Positions 7,778 through 16,300 of a DNA stretch of 64,000 nt are shown here, piece after piece (positions within the stretch are counted from its first letter, which is position 1; each line of letters begins with the position of its first letter). This stretch comes from Patiriisocius marinistellae (GTDB taxonomy: Bacteria; Bacteroidota; Bacteroidia; Flavobacteriales; Flavobacteriaceae). The stretch is taken from NCBI RefSeq assembly GCF_009014635.1, contig NZ_BKCF01000001.1, positions 1,364,001-1,428,000 of the forward strand, in the 5' to 3' direction. A program made the position numbers and the translations under genes. The notes under the pieces were generated by a model, which saw nothing but the letters and a program-made list of their open reading frames with translations, was not told the DNA's origin and did not search any database.

Positions 7778-8521
7778 ATGAAATCTTTTCTTTACATTAT
7801 TTTTATTATTAGTATTGTTGCTAAGGGACAATATAATACAATTGTAAAAGCAGATTTGCTTGTTGAAGAAAATACTGAATTTACAGAAATTAAAGCCAGA
7901 GCAAATAATTTAGTTGAAGTAAACCAAGATTTACGTTTTGTTTTTTCAATAATTAAAACGATTTCAGAGGATGAGAAATTAAATAAAACTGATGAAGAAG
8001 GAGGCTTTTTTTTAAAGCCATTTGAGAAAAAATTTTTAGGAGAGATTACAATTCCAAAAACTGATAAGACAAAGATTATTATTCTTTTATTAGTTTATGA
8101 CGCCAGAGAAAAATTAATTGGTAAAGCTAGATGGTCACAGTTTGATGAAGAGAGTAGTGAAAAGGTACCTATTGTGCTTTCGAAAGAAGAGATAAGAGCT
8201 AGTGCTTATAATGATGCTTTAATTAGTGGCATTGTTACACAAGATACTCGAACAAAATTTGGGAATGATTTTTATAAAATATTTTATGCACAATATTTTT
8301 TGAGTGAGATTAATGCAGAAGAGATAATTGATGTTAAAGAGGTACTTGCTTTAGGAAGAAATACAAAAATAGAAGTGAGAATTGATGGAGTTTTGTTGAG
8401 CGAGTTTTTTTTAAGACCTAAAGAACAATATTTGAAATATATGTCTCAATTCACTATAGATAATATTGTAAAATATTTGCAGAATAAAAAAAACATGAAC
8501 AATCAAATTGAACGTTATTAA
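7778..8521 (+). CDS. csgE: Curli assembly factor CsgE (N-terminally extended)
   Basis: CsgE is the periplasmic adaptor that caps CsgG and brings curlin subunits to the pore. The CsgE part lies at about residues 143-237 of 247, marked by SGIVTQDTRTKFGNDFYKIF, corresponding to the GLxxxxTxTxxGxDFYxxF region of the family, and a later IEVRIDG segment. A signal peptide ends near AKGQ. The N-terminal ~120 residues form an extra beta-rich domain that E. coli CsgE (about 130 residues in all) does not have. It sits 12 bp before csgF. Assignment of the C-terminal half is firm; the role of the N-terminal half is unknown. Confidence 0.85.
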   Translation: MKSFLYIIFIISIVAKGQYNTIVKADLLVEENTEFTEIKARANNLVEVNQDLRFVFSIIKTISEDEKLNKTDEEGGFFLKPFEKKFLGEITIPKTDKTKIIILLLVYDAREKLIGKARWSQFDEESSEKVPIVLSKEEIRASAYNDALISGIVTQDTRTKFGNDFYKIFYAQYFLSEINAEEIIDVKEVLALGRNTKIEVRIDGVLLSEFFLRPKEQYLKYMSQFTIDNIVKYLQNKKNMNNQIERY

Positions 8522-8533
8522 AATTTTTAGTTA

Positions 8534-8938
8534 ATGAAAAAAATTATAATATTTATAATATTCATAATATTTCCTTTTTTTGGTTTTGCACAACAATTGG
8601 TTTATAAAGCAGTGAATCCAGCATTTGGTGGAGATACATTTAATTATCAATGGCTATTAAGCTCTGCAAACGCACAAAATAGTTTTACCGATCCCAATAC
8701 CCAACAAAATGAGGAAACGAGTGAATTAAGTCAATTTGCGGATAATTTGAATAGACAGCTGTTAAGCCAGATATCTCGTGAAGTGTTTAATAATCAATTT
8801 GATTCAGATACATTACAGCCAGGTACATTTACTTTCGGGAGTTTAGAAGTTGAAATAGCAGAAGGTATTACTGGTCTTATTATTAATATTCTTGACACTA
8901 ATAATGGTGAACAGACTCAAATTATTGTTCCTAATTAG
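8534..8938 (+). CDS. csgF: Curli assembly factor CsgF
   Basis: 134 residues, the normal size. A signal peptide ends at FGFAQ. It is followed by the family hallmark of a short beta segment and YKAVNPAFGGDTFNYQWLL with SANAQNSF, matching the FRNPNFGGNPxNGxxLLxxAxAQN block by which CsgF enters the CsgG channel. CsgF couples secretion to nucleation at the cell surface. The stop codon is one base from the CsgG start, so the two are probably translationally coupled. Confidence 0.92.
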   Translation: MKKIIIFIIFIIFPFFGFAQQLVYKAVNPAFGGDTFNYQWLLSSANAQNSFTDPNTQQNEETSELSQFADNLNRQLLSQISREVFNNQFDSDTLQPGTFTFGSLEVEIAEGITGLIINILDTNNGEQTQIIVPN

Positions 8939-8939
8939 C

Positions 8940-10316
8940 ATGATTTATTTTCAAAAAGTTTTAGTGTTTTTTATAACATTATTTTTTGTGAGTTGTGGCT
9001 CTTATTTTAATCAACCTACAAAATTTCAAGATGCCCGTATAGGAGAAACAACAAAAAATACAGAATCAATAAGATCGTTGCCAACACCAGAAAAAAAGGT
9101 TGTCATTGGTGTTTATAACTTTAAAGATCAAACAGGTCAATATAAACAAACTCAAGCGGGTAGTAATTTTAGTACAGCAGTAACTCAAGGAGCTACTACT
9201 GTTTTAATTAAGGCTTTAGAGGACTCAAAGTGGTTTAGACCTATAGAAAGAGAAAATTTAAGTAATTTATTACAAGAAAGAAAAATTATTGAGGCTACTA
9301 GAAATGATTATGCCTCAGACAAAACACAAGTCCAAAGATTATCTCCACTCTTGTTTGCAGGTGTAATCCTAGAAGGAGGTATAATATCTTACGATTCGAA
9401 TATTTTAACTGGCGGAGCTGGAGCCCGCTATTTTGGGATTGGAGGTTCTACCCAATATCGTCAAGATAGAATTACTATTTATTTAAGAGCAGTGGCTACA
9501 TCAACTGGCGAAGTAGTGAAAACAGTTTATGTTTCAAAAACAATTTTATCTCAAGGAGTTGATGCTGGACTATTTAGATATGTTAATTTTCAACGGTTGT
9601 TAGAAGTTGAGACGGGTTATACAAAAAATGAACCGGCAGAACTTGCTGTTAAGGAAGCCATTGAAAAAGCAGTCGAAAGTTTAGTTTATGAGGGTATAAT
9701 TGATGGTTTATGGGTAGCAGAAGGGGGAGAAGAAAAAAGAGAAGAAATTAAAACAGAATATCTAAAAAATAAAGAAGAGGAAGAGGCAATCGGGCTTTAT
9801 AATAGAAAATTTTATGAAAATGATAGAAAGCACAGCATTCATGCAGCTATAGGAGCTGCTCTTATTGATGGAGATCTAGCAACTCATGATCCAGATTTTG
9901 CTGTAGAACTTGGATATAAATACGATTTAACAAATTCGTTCCGTGTTAATGCTGCTGCGGGATTATTTAAACTGTATTCTTCACCTGAAATAAACTACTG
10001 GTTTATGGATTTTGATTTAAATTTTGAATATAGAATTTTAAGTAATGATAAATTTTCTCCATATATATATGGAGGTCCTGGACTTTTATTATTTGTAGAT
10101 GATGAGCCATTTAAATTTCTTCAAAAAGGAGATTCATTTGGAAAAATTCAATATGGAATTGGTCTTGAATACCATAGCTCTGATGCATTTAGCTTCTTTT
10201 TGAAGGGAGATTATAACTACTCTTTTTCAGATAAAATTGACAATGTTATAAATGGTTCAAAAGATGATCATTATTACAATGTTCACTTTGGTGTTAACTA
10301 CAACTTAGGATTTTAA
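8940..10316 (+). CDS. csgG: Curli secretion channel CsgG with C-terminal beta-barrel-like domain
   Basis: The outer-membrane secretion pore for curlins. I start it at the ATG at 8940, one base after the csgF stop, because this gives a clean lipoprotein signal (FFVSC, lipid on Cys at about residue 19); an in-frame upstream start at 8892 would lie inside csgF. The CsgG domain covers about residues 35-275 (KVVIGVYNFKDQTGQYK, STAVTQGATTVLIKALEDS, WFRPIEREN, LFAGVILEGGIISYDSN, GAGARYFGIGG). From about residue 297 to the end at 458 there is an added domain of alternating amphipathic strands (FAVELGYKYDL, FSPYIYGGPGLLLF, IQYGIGLEYHS) ending in YNVHFGVNYNLGF, like a small outer-membrane barrel. E. 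coli CsgG lacks it. Confidence 0.9.
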   Translation: MIYFQKVLVFFITLFFVSCGSYFNQPTKFQDARIGETTKNTESIRSLPTPEKKVVIGVYNFKDQTGQYKQTQAGSNFSTAVTQGATTVLIKALEDSKWFRPIERENLSNLLQERKIIEATRNDYASDKTQVQRLSPLLFAGVILEGGIISYDSNILTGGAGARYFGIGGSTQYRQDRITIYLRAVATSTGEVVKTVYVSKTILSQGVDAGLFRYVNFQRLLEVETGYTKNEPAELAVKEAIEKAVESLVYEGIIDGLWVAEGGEEKREEIKTEYLKNKEEEEAIGLYNRKFYENDRKHSIHAAIGAALIDGDLATHDPDFAVELGYKYDLTNSFRVNAAAGLFKLYSSPEINYWFMDFDLNFEYRILSNDKFSPYIYGGPGLLLFVDDEPFKFLQKGDSFGKIQYGIGLEYHSSDAFSFFLKGDYNYSFSDKIDNVINGSKDDHYYNVHFGVNYNLGF

Positions 10317-11833
10317 TGCATAATGTTATGAAAATAAACAATATATATAAATATAGCTTAGGGGTAATTTTATTCCTCTTTATATTTTCTTGTAGTGAAG
10401 ATCGTATAGACGGTAATCAAACAGGGTCAATTACTGGGAAAGTTGTAAAAGATCAAGATAATACACCCCTAGAGAATGTTAAAATTACAACTCAACCTGT
10501 ATCATCTACTGTGTTTTCAGATGCTGGAGGTAATTTTACACTTTCTAATGTTCCTTTAGGAAGTTATTCTGTACAGGCAGACTTAGATGATTTTTTATCT
10601 GGTTTTGAGCCAGCTAATGTAATTGCAGATGGACCTGTCAATGTAGTGTTTGAACTTTTAGTGTCAGATCAAGGGAATTCTCCTCCTACAAACCCTGTGT
10701 TGCTTACTCCTGAAAATAACTCAACAGATCTTGGGACAACAGTGAATTTTGAATGGCAGTCTGCAATTGATACAGATGAGAATGATGATATTGTATATAA
10801 TTTGAAAATATATAATGAGACAGATAGTGATGTACTAGATTTTGAAAATATTACAGATACAATTTATACTGTAGAAAACTTAAGGTTTGGTACTAAGTAT
10901 TTTTGGCAAGTTTCTGCTACAGATAATGTTACGTCACCAGTCTTTAGTAATTTGTTTAATTTTGAAACAACTACATCACCACAACTAGATATCTTATTTG
11001 TTCGTGAAGAGAATAGTAACAATGTTATTTATTCAACAGATCAAGATGGTAACGAATTTAGACTAACAAGTCCATCTGTTAATAGTTTTAGGCCAAGAAG
11101 AAATTCCATCACTAGTAAGATTGCTTTTTTGAGAAATGTAGGTGGTAATGTTCATTTATTTACTATGAATGAAGATGGTAGCAATCAAGTTCAAATAACA
11201 AACTCTCAGCCATTACAAGGTTTTAATTTTGAAGAATTAGATTTTACATGGTCTCCGCAAGGAGATACTTTATTGTATCCTGCATTTGGAACTCTCTATC
11301 AAATTTCTTCAAATGGAACTGGACTAAGAGTTTTTTTTAATTTAAGTGACGGAAATTTTGTTACTGAAGTTGATTGGAGTAGATTTGATGATGTTATAGC
11401 TGTTAAAACAAATAATAGCGAAGGTTATAATGCAGAAATATTTACAATAGATTTAGATGGTAATAGGCTAGAAACAATTTTAAGCGGTATGCCAGGCGGA
11501 GCTGGGGGTTTAAATTTAGATGTTGATGGAGATAGAGTATTATATTATCGAGATGTTTCTGGAACAGAATTGCCTAATTATGCATTGCAAGAAGCTCGTT
11601 TATTTATTTATGAAATTTCTTCAATGACTACTCAAGCGTTGTTAACTAGTGTGACAGAGGGCTTTTTAAATATAGATCCGCGTTTTTCCCCAAATGAAAA
11701 TAATGTTATATACACTCAAAAGGGTAGGGGCTTTGGTGAACCGTCTCAAGTTTTTACTCACGATTTTACACTTACAGATCAAAATTTTGTAGTGGTTACA
11801 AATGATGGTAAAATGCCAGACTGGGAAAATTAA
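10316..11833 (+). CDS. Curli-operon lipoprotein with regulatory-like, Fn3-like and beta-propeller regions
   Basis: 505 residues, start overlapping the csgG stop (TAATG); an in-frame ATG at 10328 gives an equally good lipoprotein signal ending in FIFSC. After the lipid Cys come a carboxypeptidase-regulatory-like beta-sandwich (about 35-110, GSITGKVVKDQDNTPLENV), an Fn3-like domain (about 120-220, ending FGTKYFWQVSATDN), and a long beta-rich region (about 225-500) with TolB/WD40-type units such as IFTIDLDGN and FTMNEDGSN. It is the last gene before a strong terminator, so it belongs to the curli operon. It is not a classical Csg protein. It may anchor or organise fibres at the surface; that is inferred from position. 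Confidence 0.75.
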   Translation: MHNVMKINNIYKYSLGVILFLFIFSCSEDRIDGNQTGSITGKVVKDQDNTPLENVKITTQPVSSTVFSDAGGNFTLSNVPLGSYSVQADLDDFLSGFEPANVIADGPVNVVFELLVSDQGNSPPTNPVLLTPENNSTDLGTTVNFEWQSAIDTDENDDIVYNLKIYNETDSDVLDFENITDTIYTVENLRFGTKYFWQVSATDNVTSPVFSNLFNFETTTSPQLDILFVREENSNNVIYSTDQDGNEFRLTSPSVNSFRPRRNSITSKIAFLRNVGGNVHLFTMNEDGSNQVQITNSQPLQGFNFEELDFTWSPQGDTLLYPAFGTLYQISSNGTGLRVFFNLSDGNFVTEVDWSRFDDVIAVKTNNSEGYNAEIFTIDLDGNRLETILSGMPGGAGGLNLDVDGDRVLYYRDVSGTELPNYALQEARLFIYEISSMTTQALLTSVTEGFLNIDPRFSPNENNVIYTQKGRGFGEPSQVFTHDFTLTDQNFVVVTNDGKMPDWEN

Positions 11834-11855
11834 GAAATATAATTTACAAACTTAG

Positions 11856-11884
11856 AACGCCTTAAATTTTTAAGGCGTTTTTTC
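11856..11884 (+). terminator. Intrinsic terminator of the curli operon
   Basis: 11-bp perfect stem AACGCCTTAAA / TTTAAGGCGTT, 2-base loop, then TTTT, 22 bases after the lipoprotein gene stop. Confidence 0.9.
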
Positions 11885-11920
11885 ATTTTGTATTTTTACG
11901 CTCTTGTTAAAACTATATAA

Positions 11921-13099
11921 ATGAGTCAAGAAATATCAAAAAGATACGCCCAACGAGGTGTTTCTGCGGGAAAAGAAGATGTCCACAACGCAATCAAAAA
12001 TGTAGATAAAGGTTTGTTCCCACAAGCATTTTGTAAGATAGTTCCAGATTATTTAACTGGAGATTCAGACTATTGTCTAATAATGCATGCAGACGGCGCA
12101 GGCACAAAGTCTTCTCTTGCATATATGTATTGGAAAGAAACTGGAGATATTTCTGTATGGAAAGGTATAGCTCAAGACGCCTTAATAATGAATATAGATG
12201 ATCTACTTTGTGTGGGAGCAGTAGATAATATTATACTTTCTTCAACTATAGGTAGAAATAAAAACTTAATTACTGGTGATGTAATATCAGCAATAATTAA
12301 TGGAACAGAAGAGCTTATTTCAGATTTAAAAAACCACGGAGTTGAAATTCACAGTACAGGTGGTGAAACTGCAGACGTGGGTGATTTAGTCCGGACTATT
12401 ATCGTTGATTCTACAGTTACAGCTCGTATGAAGCGTAGTGAAGTCATAGACAACAAAAATATAAAACCAGGTAATGTTATAGTTGGTTTAGCCTCATTTG
12501 GGCAAGCAACATATGAGACAGAATATAATGGAGGAATGGGAAGTAATGGTTTGACCTCTGCACGCCATGATGTATTTGACAAAGAGCTTGCAAAAAATCA
12601 TCCAGAAAGTTTTGATGCAGCTGTGCCAGAAGATTTAGTTTATTCAGGTTCTAAAAAATTGACTGACGCTGTTGAAAACAGTCCTCTGAATGCCGGTAAA
12701 TTAGTATTGTCTCCAACAAGAACATATGCGCCAATTATTAAAAAAATTATTTCAGAAGTAGGAGCGTCAAATATTAATGGAATGGTTCATTGCAGTGGTG
12801 GGGCCCAAACAAAAATACTTCACTTTATAGATAACCTTCATATTCTAAAAGATAATTTGTTTAACATACCGCCACTTTTTAAGCTAATTCAAGAAGAAAG
12901 TGGTACAGATTGGAAAGAAATGTATCAAGTGTTTAATATGGGGCATCGCATGGAGCTTTATGTAGCGCCAGATGTAGCAGATAAAATTATTAAAATATCA
13001 GAAAGTTTTAATGTACCTGCCCAAATAATAGGAAAAGTTGAAGCTGCTAAAGAAAAATCACTAACCATAAAATCTGAATTTGGGACATTTTCATATTAG
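11921..13099 (+). CDS. purM: Phosphoribosylformylglycinamidine cyclo-ligase (AIR synthase)
   Basis: Closes the imidazole ring in de novo purine synthesis (FGAM + ATP to AIR). 392 residues. Visible family motifs are RGVSAGKEDVHNAI near the start, the substrate/metal segment MHADGAGTKSSLAYMYWKETG near residue 52, DALIMNIDDLLCVGA, HSTGGETADVGD and the C-lobe GMGSNGLTSARHD. It is longer than E. coli PurM (about 345), as is usual in Bacteroidota. A TATTTTTA sequence at 11891-11898 may be its -7 box. No operon partner is close. Confidence 0.95.
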   Translation: MSQEISKRYAQRGVSAGKEDVHNAIKNVDKGLFPQAFCKIVPDYLTGDSDYCLIMHADGAGTKSSLAYMYWKETGDISVWKGIAQDALIMNIDDLLCVGAVDNIILSSTIGRNKNLITGDVISAIINGTEELISDLKNHGVEIHSTGGETADVGDLVRTIIVDSTVTARMKRSEVIDNKNIKPGNVIVGLASFGQATYETEYNGGMGSNGLTSARHDVFDKELAKNHPESFDAAVPEDLVYSGSKKLTDAVENSPLNAGKLVLSPTRTYAPIIKKIISEVGASNINGMVHCSGGAQTKILHFIDNLHILKDNLFNIPPLFKLIQEESGTDWKEMYQVFNMGHRMELYVAPDVADKIIKISESFNVPAQIIGKVEAAKEKSLTIKSEFGTFSY

Positions 13100-13144
13100 T
13101 GAGTACCTTCTATAATTGTTTGAAAATTTGATTTCATATATTGG

Positions 13145-13224
13145 CTTCGGAAATATTAAATATTTAAAACTTTCTGCTAAAAATCAAATAGTATTAATCC
13201 TTTTAATGGCTCAAATTTCCGAAG
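13145..13224. repeat. Paired inverted CTTCGGAAA / TTTCCGAAG element
   Basis: CTTCGGAAATATT at 13145-13157 and AAATTTCCGAAG at 13213-13224 face each other across about 55 bp of AT-rich DNA between purM and prfA. Similar pairs lie at 29964-30017 and 32453-32554. The ends are alike but the interiors differ, so this looks like a family of small elements or a pair of binding sites. Confidence 0.5.
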
Positions 13225-13256
13225 TTAAACCACCAAAAGATTCCGTTAAATTATTG

Positions 13257-13264
13257 TAAATTTG
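13257..13264 (+). promoter_or_regulatory. -7 box for prfA
   Basis: TAAATTTG matches TAnnTTTG exactly, 39 bases before the prfA ATG. Confidence 0.6.
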
Positions 13265-13303
13265 CCATCGTCCTTTTCAAAATGAAGGGGTGAATATTGA
13301 ATT

Positions 13304-14380
13304 ATGTTAGATAAACTTCAAATAGTAAAAAATAGATTTGATGAGGTGAGTGACCTCATCATCCAGCCTGATGTTATTAGTGATCAAAAACAATATATTC
13401 AACTTACAAAAGAATATAAAGATTTAAATGCATTAATGAAAAAACGTGAGGCTTATGTAATGGCAACAGAGCGTATAGCAGAGGCTGATGAAATATTAGC
13501 AGATGGCAGTGATGCAGATATGGTTGAAATGGCCAAGATGCAAATGGATGAAGCCAAATCTAAAATAGATATTCTTGAAGAAGAGATCAAATTTATGCTT
13601 ATCCCTAAGGATCCTGAGGATGCTAAAAATGCTGTGATGGAAATCAAGGCAGGAACTGGTGGCGATGAGGCAAGTATATTTGCAGGTGATTTGCATCGTA
13701 TGTATACAAAATATTGTGAGAGTAAAGGATGGAAGACAAGTGTTGTAGACTTTAGTGAAGGCACTAGTGGTGGTTACAAGGCAATACAGATGGAGGTAGA
13801 AGGAGACGATGTCTACGGAACTTTGAAATTTGAAGCTGGCGTACACCGTGTTCAGCGAGTTCCACAAACAGAAACTCAGGGGCGTGTTCACACAAGTGCG
13901 GCAACAGTAATGGTGTTTCCAGAAGCTGAGGAATTTGATGTACAAATAGAGGCAAAAGATGTTCGGGTTGATTTTTTCTGCTCTTCAGGACCAGGGGGAC
14001 AGTCTGTAAATACCACTTATTCTGCAGTACGTTTGACTCACATTCCCACAGGACTTGTAGCGCAATGTCAAGACCAAAAATCTCAACACAAAAATAAAGA
14101 GAAGGCTTTTAAGGTTTTACGATCTAGATTATATGATCTTGAACTTGCAAAGAAACAAGCAGAAGACGCATTAAAGCGCGGTTCTCAAGTAACAAGTGGT
14201 GATAGAAGTGCTAAAATTAGAACTTATAATTATTCTCAAGGACGTGTAACAGATCACCGTATTAATCTGACTTTGTACGATTTAAATAATATAATTGATG
14301 GAGATATTCAGAAAATTATTGATGAGCTGCAATTGGTTGATAATACAGAACGTTTGAAGGAAACGGGTGATAGTTTTTAA
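13304..14380 (+). CDS. prfA: Peptide chain release factor 1
   Basis: Reads UAA and UAG in the ribosomal A site and triggers peptide release. 358 residues, the standard length. The GGQ motif is in [12 protein letters not shown] near residue 230. The codon-recognition segment reads [14 protein letters not shown], placing it with RF1 (P-x-T) rather than RF2 (SPF). The N-terminal ~100 residues are helical, as in the family. It is followed 36 bp later by pyrF in the same direction with no terminator between. Confidence 0.96.
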   Translation: MLDKLQIVKNRFDEVSDLIIQPDVISDQKQYIQLTKEYKDLNALMKKREAYVMATERIAEADEILADGSDADMVEMAKMQMDEAKSKIDILEEEIKFMLIPKDPEDAKNAVMEIKAGTGGDEASIFAGDLHRMYTKYCESKGWKTSVVDFSEGTSGGYKAIQMEVEGDDVYGTLKFEAGVHRVQRVPQTETQGRVHTSAATVMVFPEAEEFDVQIEAKDVRVDFFCSSGPGGQSVNTTYSAVRLTHIPTGLVAQCQDQKSQHKNKEKAFKVLRSRLYDLELAKKQAEDALKRGSQVTSGDRSAKIRTYNYSQGRVTDHRINLTLYDLNNIIDGDIQKIIDELQLVDNTERLKETGDSF

Positions 14381-14416
14381 TTATTCTGAAATTTAACAAC
14401 ATCAAGACTTTGAGAA

Positions 14417-15235
14417 ATGACTACTAAAAATTTAATTTCTGAAATTAATCGTAAAAAATCATTTCTTTGTATTGGACTTGACGTTGACCTAGATAAAATA
14501 CCAAAACATCTTCTTTCTGAAGAAGATCCTATCTTCTCCTTTAATAAAGCAATAATTGATGCAACACACCACTTGGCTGTGGCTTATAAGCCAAATACTG
14601 CTTTTTATGAGGCATATGGTTTAAAGGGTTGGAGATCATTAGAAAGAACAATTGAATATTTAAATAAAAATTATCCAGAGATTTTTACTATCGCTGATGC
14701 AAAAAGAGGTGATATAGGGAATACCTCAACAATGTATGCAAAAGCTTTTTTTGATGATCTGGCTTTTGACAGTGTTACTGTTGCTCCATATATGGGAAAA
14801 GATTCAATAGAGCCTTTTTTAGCGTTTGAAAATAAACATACAATAATGTTAGCGCTAACATCAAACGAAGGTGCTTTTGATTTTCAGACTAAAGATGTTG
14901 GTGGGCAAGAATTTTACAAGATGGTGTTGCAAACGTCAACTGCATGGAAAAATGCTAAAAATTTAATGTATGTAGTGGGTGCTACTAAGGCTGAATATTT
15001 AGCTGATATTCGTTCAATTATACCAGACAGTTTTCTTTTAGTACCTGGTGTAGGAGCTCAAGGTGGTAATTTACAAGACGTAGCCAAATACGGAATGAAT
15101 AAACATGTAGGGTTACTTGTAAATTCATCTCGAGGAGTTATTTATGCTGGTAATGATACTCAATTTTATAATGAAGCAGCAAAAGCAGCTAAAGTGCTTC
15201 AACAACAAATGGAAGTTATTTTAGATGCGCGTTAA
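14417..15235 (+). CDS. pyrF: Orotidine 5'-phosphate decarboxylase, PyrF subfamily 2
   Basis: Last step of de novo UMP synthesis. 272 residues, the longer subfamily 2 typical of Bacteroidota and Actinobacteria. The catalytic motif [15 protein letters not shown] lies near residue 94, [14 protein letters not shown] is the N-terminal substrate loop, and [11 protein letters not shown] is the phosphate-binding loop. It probably shares a transcript with prfA and overlaps the next gene by 11 bp. Confidence 0.95.
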   Translation: MTTKNLISEINRKKSFLCIGLDVDLDKIPKHLLSEEDPIFSFNKAIIDATHHLAVAYKPNTAFYEAYGLKGWRSLERTIEYLNKNYPEIFTIADAKRGDIGNTSTMYAKAFFDDLAFDSVTVAPYMGKDSIEPFLAFENKHTIMLALTSNEGAFDFQTKDVGGQEFYKMVLQTSTAWKNAKNLMYVVGATKAEYLADIRSIIPDSFLLVPGVGAQGGNLQDVAKYGMNKHVGLLVNSSRGVIYAGNDTQFYNEAAKAAKVLQQQMEVILDAR

Positions 15236-15998
15236 GGATCAATTAGGTAGAAAATTGGTTTTTAAAGTTGTGCCAAGTCGTATTGTTTCATTAGTACCTT
15301 CCCAAACAGAACTGCTAGTTGATTTAGGGCTAGGAGATTCTATTGTGGGAGTCACTAAATTTTGTGTGCATCCGGTTACAATAAAGAAAAATAGCAGTAT
15401 AGTAGGGGGGACTAAAAATGTTGATTTTGAAAAAATATTATTACTTCAGCCAGATATAATCATTTGTAATAAAGAAGAAAACTCAAAAGAAATTGTTGAC
15501 GCTTGTCAAAATATTGCGCCAACATGGGTGAGTGATATTTATACGTTAGAAGATAATAAAAAAATGATTAAAAGCTTAGGGCTTCTTTTGAATAAGAAAT
15601 TTGAAGCTACATCCCTAAATAGCGCTATTGATAAAAATTTTTTAGAATTTAAAAAATTTATGAGGGGTAGGAGATCAAAAAAAGTTGCTTATTTAATCTG
15701 GAAAAAGCCTTATATGATTGCTGGACAAAATACATTTATAAATAATATGCTGGAGCTAAATAACTATGAAAATTTTGCGCCAATTAATTCGAGATATCCA
15801 GAAGTAGATTTAAAAATTCTTAAAAATTTAGATTTAATATTATTGTCGACAGAGCCTTACCCATTTAAAAATAAAAATGTCGAGGAATTAAAAAACGCAC
15901 TTCAAACTGAAGTGCGTTTAGTAGATGGTGAATATTTTTCGTGGTATGGATCTAGAATTATTAAAGCGTTTAATTATTTTAAAGAGTTGCACAAATAG
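15225..15998 (+). CDS. Helical-backbone metal receptor (BtuF/TroA-like), no signal peptide
   Basis: 257 residues with the fold of cobalamin/haem/siderophore ABC-transporter binding proteins: [29 protein letters not shown] in the N-lobe, [16 protein letters not shown] in the linker region, and a C-lobe with [17 protein letters not shown]. Members are normally exported, yet this protein starts [10 protein letters not shown] with no signal peptide or lipobox. The start lies inside pyrF (11-bp overlap) and no upstream start adds an export signal without deeper overlap. No permease or ATPase gene is adjacent. It may have a cytoplasmic role; ligand unknown. Confidence 0.8.
   Translation: MRVKDQLGRKLVFKVVPSRIVSLVPSQTELLVDLGLGDSIVGVTKFCVHPVTIKKNSSIVGGTKNVDFEKILLLQPDIIICNKEENSKEIVDACQNIAPTWVSDIYTLEDNKKMIKSLGLLLNKKFEATSLNSAIDKNFLEFKKFMRGRRSKKVAYLIWKKPYMIAGQNTFINNMLELNNYENFAPINSRYPEVDLKILKNLDLILLSTEPYPFKNKNVEELKNALQTEVRLVDGEYFSWYGSRIIKAFNYFKELHK
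15888..15919 (-). terminator. Minus-strand intrinsic terminator inside the 3' end of the receptor gene
   Basis: A perfect 12-bp stem AAACGCACTTCA / TGAAGTGCGTTT with a 3-base loop lies within the coding sequence of the plus-strand gene. Read on the minus strand it is followed by a run of T, so it has the full form of a terminator for the convergent minus-strand gene ending at 16005. On the plus strand no T-run follows the stem. Confidence 0.65.
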
Positions 15999-16004
15999 CA
16001 CAAA

Positions 16005-16187
16005 CTATTTATCTGCACCTTTAAGGCTTAAATATTCAATTTCTTCATAAATTTCTAGCGCTCTTTCTTTAACTAATTTGCTTTTTTCTCTATCTCTCAA
16101 GGCTGTTTCAAAAGATTTGCGCATTAGGTCACAATACTTCGTTTGAAGTTTCTCTAATCTCGTTTTTTTTCTATTCCAGAGTGACAT
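16005..16187 (-). CDS. Lacal_2735 family small protein
   Basis: 60 residues, highly charged and helical: WNRKKTRLEKLQTKYCDLM, then KSFETALRDREKS and a final EIYEEIEYLSLKG. This matches the short Lacal_2735 family of Flavobacteriaceae (basic N-terminus, EKLQxKYxxLxxE, DR/NR-KSD, IExL). Function unknown. It has no signal peptide. It is convergent with the receptor gene, 6 bp apart, and its likely terminator lies inside that gene. Confidence 0.7.
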   Translation of the reverse strand: MSLWNRKKTRLEKLQTKYCDLMRKSFETALRDREKSKLVKERALEIYEEIEYLSLKGADK

Positions 16188-16300
16188 CGTTAAGTAATTT
16201 ATTATCCTACAAAGATATAGCTGGATCTTTGAAATATTTAATAATACTTCGTTAAGATTTTTGTAAAAGAGTTAGAGATTTATTCAAAAACGTTAAAATA

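Noticed and set aside
8892-8939. Longer CsgG start inside csgF
   Set aside because: The start at 8940, one base after the csgF stop, gives a normal lipoprotein signal peptide.
13496-13945. 149-residue minus-strand frame inside prfA
   Set aside because: Fully inside a strongly conserved gene on the other strand, Cys/His-rich composition typical of a shadow frame.
13304-14380. PQT in place of PAT/PVT in the RF1 codon-recognition segment as a sign of altered stop-codon use
   Set aside because: The P-x-T frame is kept, and genes in this window end with UAG, UAA and other stops in the ordinary way; variation at the middle position is expected.
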